A stretch of DNA of 64,000 nucleotides from Annona cherimola. Lineage: Eukaryota > Streptophyta > Magnoliopsida > Magnoliales > Annonaceae. The stretch lies in the NCBI GenBank assembly GCA_030490835.1, contig CM059971.1, forward strand, positions 41,464,012-41,528,011, written 5' to 3'. Of this stretch, positions 56,891 through 64,000 are shown piece by piece (within the stretch, counting starts at the first letter, position 1; the number at the start of each line of letters is the position of its first letter). Both the position numbers and the translations under genes were made by a program. The notes beneath the pieces were generated by a model that saw only the letters and a program-made list of their open reading frames with translations, did not search any database and had not been told where the DNA came from.

Positions 56891-57290
56891 AGGCAAGAAT
56901 ACTGGCCAACTTTGATAATGCATCAGCAACTATATTTTCTGACCGAGGAACATGCTCAATCGAAACCATTTCGAACCTTGCCAATAAAGTTTGAGCTTTG
57001 TCATAATATTTTCGCAAATGGGGCTGGTGTACTTCGTATTGATTATTTAACTGTTTTATAACCAATTCAGAGTCCCCAAATATTCGCACAAATAAAATAT
57101 CTGATTGCAGAAGAAGGTCCATGCCGATGAGTAAGGCCTCATACTCAGCTTCATTATTTGTTGTGCTTCTTCCAAGAAAGTAGGAGTGCGGGAATAAGTC
57201 TTTATGAGAGGAGACTACGACAATTCCAACACCAGCTCCGGATGGCTTTGAAGCGCCATCGAAATACATTTGCCACATTGGATCATCATT
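56891..57290 (-). pseudogene. Second (archaeal-type) RNase H of Tat element
   Basis: Within the long minus frame 57893-56157, residues about 205-335 read MYFDGASKPSGAGVGIVVVS, then STTNNEAEYEALLIGMDLLL, FGDSELVIKQLNNQYE and IEHVPRSENIVADALSKLAS. These supply the D-E-D-D residues of an RNase HI fold. A second RNase H after the canonical one is the hallmark of the Tat lineage. This segment has no stop and appears well preserved. Confidence 0.92.
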
Positions 57291-58494
57291 TGCATAGAAA
57301 ACCCTCTCATCAGGTAGGTTTTCTATGATGGGAAATTCTTCTTCAAGCGGATGGGCTGCTAGGAAATCTGCTAACACTTGCCCTTTCACTGCCTTTCGTG
57401 GCACATATTTGATATCAAATTCAGATAACAGTAGTGACGATCTTGCTAAGCGTCCTGAAAGCATTGGTCTAGTGATCAGAAACTTGAGGGGATCAGCCTT
57501 CGATATAAGTATGATCTGATGCGTGAGGAAGTAATGTCTTAGTTTTTGTGCCACAAAAACCAATGTTAGACAAATCTTCTCGATTGAGGAATAATTGCAT
57601 TCAGCTTGCAATAATCGACGACTGAGATAATATGCGGCTTGTTCTTTGCCTTGAGCATTTTCTTGTGTAAGCAATGCCCCCAGTGATTGTGGACTGGCAG
57701 CTATATAAAGAATGAGCAGCTTTCCTTTTACTGGGGTTGTCAAAACAGGAGGATTTTGCAGCAATTCTTTAATGGCTTCAAAAGCCTGTTGGCATTTCGC
57801 GTCCCACTGGAAAGTCATATCTTTTCTCATTAACTTGTGAAAAGGCTGGCACCGGCCGGACAAGTTGGAGATGAAACGCCGGATATACGACAATTGGCCT
57901 TGCAGACTCCTAAGTTCTCTGAGGTTTCATGGAGGCGGCATATTTTGAATCGCTTTTGTCTTAAGTGGATCGACCTCGATTCCCCTTTGGCGGATTATGA
58001 ATCCGAGAAATTTTCCGGATGATACTCCGAATGCACATTTGAGAGGATTCATCTTGAGATCATACTTTCTTAGACGCAGAAATACCGACCTCAAATCTTC
58101 TTTATGCCTATTGTGACCTTCAGATCTTACAACCAGGTCGTCGACATAACATTCAACATGTTTGTGTAACATATCCTGAAATATATTTTGCATAGCCCTT
58201 TGATAAGTTGCGCCAGCATTCTTAAGACCAAAAGGCATGACTTTGTAGCAAAAGACACCCATCGGTGTTCGAAATGCTATTGCGGCTTCATCTACTGGAG
58301 CCATCTTGATTTGATTATATCATGAATATCCATCCATAAAGGAGAATGTGTCGTACAGAGCTGTGCTGTCGATTAGCAAATCAGTGAAAGGAAGAGGAAA
58401 TTCATCTTTAGGGCATGCTTCGTTTAAATCTCGAAAATCTACGCAGATGCGGATCTGCCCATTTTTCGTTTTGACAGGAACAATGCTAGAAATC
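57291..58494 (-). pseudogene. Reverse transcriptase palm, connection and RNase H of Tat element
   Basis: The minus strand reads VPVKTKNGQIRICVDFRDLN, EACPKDEFPLPFTDLLID and FSFMDGYS, then an in-frame stop near 58305, then YNQIKMAPVDEAAIAFRT, FGLKNAGATYQRAMQNIF and VECYVDDLVVRS with the catalytic YVDD. Another in-frame stop follows MPPP (about 57927). Then come LSYIRRFISNLSGRCQPFHK and the first RNase H (LILYIAASPQSLGALL, YYLSRRLLQAECNYSSIEK, DIKYVPRKAVKGQVLADFL). A further stop precedes ISSIVPV (58494-58496). All stops are in the same frame, so the copy is young but inactivated. Confidence 0.93.
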
Positions 58495-58911
58495 TATTTT
58501 GGAAATTTGATTTCCCGAATGAATCGAGCATCAATGAGTTTTTCAACTTCCTTGATGATTTGTTCTTCAAGCTCTGGTCGAAACCTTCTCGGAGCTTGCT
58601 TGACTGGCTTTTTATCCCGCGAAATATGCAGATGGTGCATTGCAACCGTGGGGTTGAGTCCTGACATTTCGGAATACCCCCAAGCAAAAACATCTTTGAA
58701 TTCTCTTAAAAGCTGCCTCAATGCCGCCTTTTCTTTTTCGGCCAGGTTTTTGGCAATAAAGATGGGTCTCGGGTTCTCCTCAGTCCCGAGATTGAATTCT
58801 TCAAGTACGTCAATAGTAGGCTGCCCTCCATCCTCAATCGTAGGTGGAGCGTCCTCTGGTTCCATTAATGCCTCTTCATCATTGTTGGAGTCATCACTTG
58901 TGGAGACGTAG
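58495..58911 (-). pseudogene. N-terminal part of Tat reverse transcriptase
   Basis: The minus frame reads acidic EPEDAPPTIEDGGQ, then LREFKDVFAWGYSEMSGL, VAMHHLHISRDKKPVKQAPR and RFRPELEEQIIKEVEKLIDA. This is the typical lead-in to Ty3/gypsy RT, where DVFAW and the PVKQ.RR..P phrase precede the fingers domain. It is in frame with the next segment through one stop. Confidence 0.9.
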
Positions 58912-58940
58912 TAGGTGGTGGCGAAGTTGCTGTCTTCTTC

Positions 58941-59843
58941 TTATTTATACCCAAGGCCAAGTCGTTTGTTTCCCTTTTGATAACCAGGGGGTCTTTCGGA
59001 TAACGGGATAGGGATGTCACTTCCGAGGCCTGATAAATGTGGTTCATCGGGATAGAACCCCATCAAATCCATAATTTTCTTGCTTTCTCTGCTATAGTGA
59101 TGGAAATCACATTTCTTGAGCTTAGCCGTGGGTAAACAGGAGGATTTGTTAGGGTTACCGTAAACCTTGCCATATTGCTTTATGAGATGTTTTTGGGCAA
59201 ATTTTTCATCTTGAGGTTCCTGCACACTTGGAGCAGATACATTAAACCCCACGAGCATTGCTAAAACCTCATCGAGCGTTTCCTTAGGTTTTTGATTTTG
59301 GTGAGCGGCCTCAGTGGCCATTTCGTCACTCTCATAGCAAAGTGACTTGGCTTCCTCATTGGCCTGATTCCGGAATCTCCGAAGAGCTTCCAGATCCACC
59401 TCAAACCTAGGGGAATTGGCTCAAGGCGGTTTAGCAACCTTTTTCAGGATGTCGAGGTCCAAGTAGAACCGTGATCCTGCAGTGGTGTTGCTATAGCTGG
59501 TAGGAGGTGGTATGGTTGCCCCCTGTCGTTGTCGTGGTACTGGATCGAGGCTCATATTTTCAAATTTAGTTTGAAATTGAGCCCTTGGTTCTGTCGTTCC
59601 TCGTCCATGACCGCACCCTCGACCACGACCTTGACCTTCCATCTTCTCACCCTTTGAGAATACGTCTGTGCTTACTGGGGCGGGGGGAGCCTGAGATACC
59701 TCCTGCTGACCTTCGCGTGTGGTCGCTTCAACTGCTTTCATTGATGTGTTGACAGCAGATGCCAAGTCATAATACTTAGCAGCAGAGTAAAATGATTCTG
59801 CCGTTGTGAATGGTTTATGGTCAGCAAAAATTCTCTTTTCGAC
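58941..59843 (-). pseudogene. Linker between protease and RT of Tat element, glycine-rich end
   Basis: A continuous minus frame with an in-frame stop at 59421-59423 and one before it at 59844. It starts ADHKPFTTAESFYSAAKYYD, passes an RG-rich stretch (EGQGRGRGCGHGRG, possible RNA binding), an acidic/Gln region, and ends LSERPPGYQKGNKRLGLGYK, a short G-patch-like GLGYK phrase known from Tat and Ogre pol. It has no enzymatic motif. Confidence 0.75.
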
Positions 59844-60430
59844 TCAATCCTTGCAGTACTTGAAGCATTGATGCACCGTTGATGCGATGATCTTATTACT
59901 GTGGATCCAAGGCCTTCCTAACAGTAAGTTATATGAGGTCGGGGCATTAATCACAAAGCACGGGATTTCGGTGCAGAAATCTTCTATGCTTAGTTCCAAC
60001 TCAATCAGGCCCATGGCCTTTTGAGTCCCTTGATTAAACCCGTGAATCACCACACTAGTGTCTTTTAACGCTGATGAAGAAATTCCGATCCTTCTGAGTG
60101 TTCGAAGGGGCAGGATATTAATTGCAGACCCGGCATCGATCATGATTCTGTTGACCAGTTCACTGCCCAGGTTGCCCGTAACATATAAAGGTCGATTGTG
60201 ATTAATGTCTCCAAGCAACATATCCTCATCAGTGAATGAAATGACCTCATCACATTCAGCGGCGTCGACCAGGTAAGAAAAACGGACATTTTCATCTGTC
60301 AGAGCACTCACCAGTGCGTCCCTGGCTTCTTGCGATAATTGCAAGGCGTCGTAAATACTGAGTCGAGCAGGGAGTTGCTTCAAGTGTTCAAGCACATCAT
60401 AGCTTACTGAGGTTTTCCCCTGATTAGCTG
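59844..60430 (-). pseudogene. Aspartic protease of Tat element
   Basis: The minus frame 60395-59844 reads YDALQLSQEARDALVSAL, then NRPLYVTGNLGSELVNRIMI, DAGSAINILPLRTL (active site DAGSA, a DSG/DTG equivalent typical of Tat), VVIHGFNQGTQKAMGLIELE, and PTSYNLLLGRPWIHSNKIIA, the ILGRPW-type end. It joins the gag frame through a frameshift near 60430 and ends in an in-frame stop after FKYCKD. Confidence 0.92.
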
Positions 60431-61453
60431 GTATGTGATGTTCTGGCTGAGTACGACTTTCTTGTGCCGGGGCTTTCCCTTGTTTTCTGGTGTAATTCGA
60501 CCAGATCGAAGAATTGCCAGAACATCCTCTTCAACTTGCACCATATTGGAAGAGGCAGAGTCCTGAATGTTTGTAGCCAATGTTCGTAGTACATCTGAGA
60601 AAAATGGCTGTATTTTTGGGATTTCAGGAAAATACCCACTCATTGACTTGATGCACTGATGAACCATGATTTCTTCTTTGTCGAATTTTTGGTTAATTAT
60701 TCTGCAGTTTATCCATCTCAAGATGTAGTCATATTGAGATTCTCCTGATAGGGGGTGCATGACTTCGATCATCTCTGGAGGGAACTCTGTTTCATATTCG
60801 TGGAATCTTAGGATAAACATATCGACGAACTCTTCCCAAGAACCAAATGCTTCTTCGGGGAGCGAGGAGATCCAGAGAAGGGCACAACTGTCATGGGCCA
60901 AGCTCAAAACAAAGTGCCCGAGTGCAAACTCTTCCGTTTGCCCCATTTGACAGACCGCCAGTGAATAATCAAACAAGTGCGGCAATGCATATTTATGATT
61001 CTCATGGAATAACTGAATATACGGCCAATCATAGCTTAACTCCCTAGCTAAGAAAGGGAACACTTGAAGAATGGGCGCATTGTTTAACTGCAGCATGTGC
61101 AGAACTTGGAGTTGATTCGTCCTCCCAAAACCTTCAGCGTCGCTAAAGATTGCCTCTTGTTTGAAGCGTTCGTTGCCGACCCATCGGATTGCCTTTATGA
61201 AAGTTTTAGCTTCAAAGGTCTTGTACCCATTGTCAGTCGGAGGGCATACTGCATCTGAAAGGTATTTTGTGACTACTTCAGGTTCAGGCAACCATATGGC
61301 TAATGGATCGCTCCACGTACTGTCTCTGAGATAATTTATGTAGTGAGCAGTAGATTCTTGACTGTATTGTATTTCCCTCAAGTAATTACTAGGGAACTGC
61401 TCTCTTTGTCTTGACAGGAAGCGGACCAAGAATGCGTCATCAAGATGACCCAC
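60404..61453 (-). pseudogene. Tat gag, third part with a gag-like core
   Basis: A 349-codon minus frame. The segment AHDSCALLWISSLPEEAFGS, WEEFVDMFILRFHEYETEFP and MHPLSGESQYDYILRWINCR has the layout of the Retrotrans_gag core (A..W...L....I.SW.EF...F...F, then L.....ES...Y..R). It parallels the core at 62560-62960. The first 60 codons (DDAFLVRFLSRQREQFPSNY, QYSQESTAHYINYLRDS) appear to be the second half of yet another such core begun in the preceding frame. No stop occurs inside this frame. Confidence 0.8.
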
Positions 61454-62508
61454 TCGGTAATTTCTTCAATATGATTATCTCGGTACCAAGACATCACTGA
61501 TTCCCCCAGTGAGTACCGGAAGTATTCCACTCTGGTTTCCCAGGATGCGGGCAGAAGTTGTGATTCTCGCAAATATGTGATGATGTGGTTTACTGGTGAC
61601 ATCCCAACTTCAAACTTGGTATAGTTAGGGATAAACACTGAGGCAATTCTTCGTCGTTTTGCAGGTTTGGACGCGGACGCATTTATATGATAGCAAGTTT
61701 CGGTCTCTCCTTTGTTGCTATCCAAGTCCCAAAACGGACCATCCTCAGGGAACTCACATGGAGTAATGTTTTGTAATTTCTCGAGAATGTACCTTTCTTT
61801 TGCTGATCGAGGTGATCTACCAGCAAGCCGCTGATAGAATGAGAGTAGCAACTCGGGCTGCAGAAAGTCCATGATTAGGAATGGTTGCACCCGTGAGGAT
61901 TGCCTCAAATGCCTTGAGAAGAAAGGGAGAATGATTTTATCCCTTATTCTTTTGTCTTCTCTGCATAAATTTTTGAGATATCTTTTTGTCCGTCTTAGGC
62001 TTGGTGGTTGTCGAACCACTTCCCAATCATCTTTTTCTGCCATCTCAATTGTCACGACATTTGATGAAGCTTGCACTGGAGGACTGAGTTTTATAATCCC
62101 CTTGTCGATGTAATCTTGTAATATTTCTTGGAGATCCCAACACTTCTTAGTGGGGTGACAGACATATCGGTGGTAACTGCAATATCGCTGGTGAGAAGTA
62201 CGTCCAACTTCTTCTGGCCTTTTTGGGGCGGGCAACTCGAATAGCCCGGTTGACATGAGGTGCTGGAATAGCGTCTCCACGTCATCTTCCCCGAAGGCGT
62301 ATTGGATTTCCTCTCTTCGGAAGGGTTTTGCAGGCTGCTCTTTTGCGGGCGGCTTTGCTTTATCCGGCTGCTTCTTAACCTCTGTAGTGTTTACAGAGGT
62401 TTCTCCAGTTTTTTTCTTCTTGAACGTAGTAGTTGTGGATGACTCCTTCTTCCAGGCTTTTTGTTGAGATAACAAATACTCTTTTCGACAAGCTTCGGTA
62501 GCTAGGGC
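61378..62508 (-). pseudogene. Tat gag, middle part with CHHC zinc motif
   Basis: The frame is continuous with the preceding gag frame except for a TAG at 62509-62511. A basic Lys/Pro/Thr-rich stretch is followed by EEIQYAFGEDDVETLFQHLM and CSYHRYVCHPTKKCWDLQEI, a Cys-His-His-Cys motif usual in Tat/Athila gag in place of CCHC knuckles. The end (YFRYSLGESVMSWYRDNHIE, EITEW) resembles the start of a gag core and continues in another frame at 61453 after a one-base shift. Confidence 0.82.
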
Positions 62509-63185
62509 CTAAAATGTACTTAGCTGTTCATTCATTAGTAATGAGATTTCTGTCTTGATGCCATTCCGGCAAAGATTGACCTTCATTGCTTGAGAGAGGG
62601 GTGCTTGACATCGGTTAGCGGCCCTCTGCCATCTAGTGATGTAGTCTTCAACCGGCTCGTCCTTCTTTTGGGACAAGGTAGATAATTCTGATAGTTGTAC
62701 TTCTCGTGTAGTATCAACAAATTGGGAGGTGAACATTTTCTTCATCTCTTCCCATGTTTGCACTGAGCCGGTTGGGAGAGATATGTACCATTGGAAAGCA
62801 TCACCAGAAAGAGTATTGGGAAACATTCGAAGACAAAAATTCGAATGGTGCGCCCAGTTGCCCATGGCATAGTGAAACGATGCCAGGTGCTTTAATGCAC
62901 TCCCGGTCCCATCGAATTGGATCTTTAGTGGCTTCAAATCTCTAGGTAGCAGCTCCGCTTCAACCTCTGGGGGATAAGGCCTGTTGATTGTCGTTGTAGG
63001 GACCCCAGTGAGTTGAGGTGCCTGTCGACGAAGGCATTCGGCCACAAGCTGATGAACCATCTCCTTTTGGGCGACAAACCCAGGTGGAGATCCCAGGGGT
63101 GTGTTTACCCGTGCGTCTTGAGTTCGAGGGGTATTGATACGCAGATTGTTGAATTGCGGAAAGCCTTGTTCCAATTCTGCATTTT
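62509..63185 (-). pseudogene. Tat gag core (Retrotrans_gag domain)
   Basis: The minus frame 63174-62509 reads LKIQFDGTGSALKHLASFHY, AMGNWAHHSNFCLRMFPNTL, GDAFQWYISLPTGSVQTWEE, MKKMFTSQFVDTTREVQLSE and LSQKKDEPVEDYITRWQRAA, a clear capsid-like Retrotrans_gag domain that would assemble the particle. It follows the N-terminal part through a frameshift near 63185 and ends in an in-frame TAG. Confidence 0.93.
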
Positions 63186-63986
63186 CATCTCCCTCGGTCC
63201 GCTGCCTGGTTGGTTCTCGGGCTGATGGACTGACTGACGATTCCTTGGTGATGGCGGTTGATGGGAACTTGTTGTCTTGTTGCCTGGAGTTTCCATAGTC
63301 CGTTTCATACGCTTAATCTCCTCCTGGAGGTCATGAATGAGCTGAGACTTGGGTGTAAGAACCTCTTCTTCTTCGCCCACCATGTAAGATGCTTCAAATT
63401 GGCCTCTTGGGAGGGCGGCCCTAATCCCTTCAGGATGAGAGAGGCTACAGAATGGTGGCGTAATGGGCATTGCGGCTGCCCTTGACCGGGTCAACATTTT
63501 CGAAGCTTTTGAACCGCTTGGCTGGGTGAGGTCCACCATGTTGACTTCCGTCGTTTGGAGGAGATGTCTCCTCCTTTTAGCTTCTCTCTTGGGGTGCGGC
63601 ATCCGATGCTCTCCTCGGAATGGGGCCACAATAGGCGCATAAGTCATATCCTCCCTCAGTCTGATCAATGAGGCGAATTGATTTTTGTGTATGAAATTAG
63701 GGATCAGGCTGAGCGCTGAACGTGGATATGTTATATGGCGCCTCTGGGGATACTGCCACCCGTTAAAGAGTCTTGGCTTTTGGGATGCTCTTAATTTGTG
63801 AGCGCTCTGCAGTGGCTTCTTCTGCGGCCTACCCCTTTGTCGGGGGTGTGAAAATAGCCTATACCTTGGCCCTGGCGGCAATGGTGGCGAAGCCTTCAAG
63901 TTTAAACGGGAAGTTGTTTTCCCGAACTGCTTTTTCTGCTGCGCTTTTCTCCTTGGTTTCCTTGATGCATGATAAGGAACCGTCAA
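63105..63986 (-). pseudogene. Tat gag N-terminal region and upstream basic ORF
   Basis: The first 145 or so codons are very basic and Pro-rich with no recognisable domain. At about 63541 a methionine starts MVDLTQPSGSKASKMLTRSR, which is more gag-like. Then KSQLIHDLQEEIKRMKRTME is a probable short coiled coil, followed by a Gln/Pro/Ser-rich segment and the frameshift into the gag core. The upstream basic codons could be an independent ORF, as in Ogre elements, or translated leader; the window ends before this can be judged. Confidence 0.65.
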
Positions 63987-64000
63987 TATGTTGGCAGTCT

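Noticed and set aside
56423..58911. Plus-strand frames opposite pol (for example 58348-58911)
   Set aside because: Antisense shadows of RT, RNase H and integrase; no own motifs.

Overview
The window is nuclear DNA from a seed plant with a repeat-rich genome. The evidence is plant-type LTR retrotransposons, tRNA-iMet primer binding sites, a chromodomain integrase, a Tat-lineage element with a second RNase H, a plant mobile domain (PMD) gene, and hAT and PIF/Harbinger MITEs. I found no intact host gene. Nearly every base belongs to retrotransposons nested in one another, and most coding sequence is interrupted by stops or frameshifts. Species cannot be told from the sequence.

Region 1-43445 is a pile of Ty3/gypsy elements of one superfamily. 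Their LTRs are long (about 2.1-4.8 kb), begin TGTGAAACC and end GCGCCACA. The coding copy has a C-terminal chromodomain, which points to the Del/Tekay chromovirus lineage. On the + strand a short non-autonomous derivative (LTR tail 3546-3601, PBS 3607, PPT 12485, 3' LTR from 12498) is interrupted by a solo LTR (4655-9465, TSD AGAAG) and a copia-like solo LTR (10494-12109, TSD AAAAT). On the minus strand element A keeps its 5' LTR (16796-20736), PBS, an extra acidic/Arg-rich ORF and the start of gag. Element B keeps its 3' LTR (20788-25588, holding a hAT MITE) and a decayed gag-pol (25627-32026) cut by a solo LTR (26179-28315, TSD CTTCT) and a Tourist-like MITE (31344-31611). A + strand LTR (32027-36215) interrupts gag of B. 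It is followed by PBS, leader and the same nested minus LTR, in the same site, as at 4655. Rearranged LTR and RT pieces follow up to 43445.

Region 43446-64000 is the 3' three quarters of a large Tat-lineage (Ogre/Retand-like) element on the minus strand, inserted into a Del-type LTR. Its 3' LTR (43446-50915) is full of tandem repeats, including a 51-bp array split by another copia-like solo LTR (TSD CGCGG). The LTR U3 carries a captured exon fragment of an ABCF-type ATPase gene. Gag, protease, RT, RNase H, second RNase H and integrase run from 63986 down to 55530. Between pol and the LTR, on the opposite strand, lies a spliced gene (51377-55514) with an NLS-like segment, a PMD and a coiled coil. 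It ends 15 bp from the pol stop, tail to tail.

How the parts work together: in a living Tat element the LTR TATA box at 49184-49191 would drive the genomic RNA on the minus strand, while the antisense gene would need a + strand promoter in or near the U3. In this copy gag-pol has many stops and frameshifts, and the antisense gene has one nonsense codon and about two frameshifts, so it is probably inactive.
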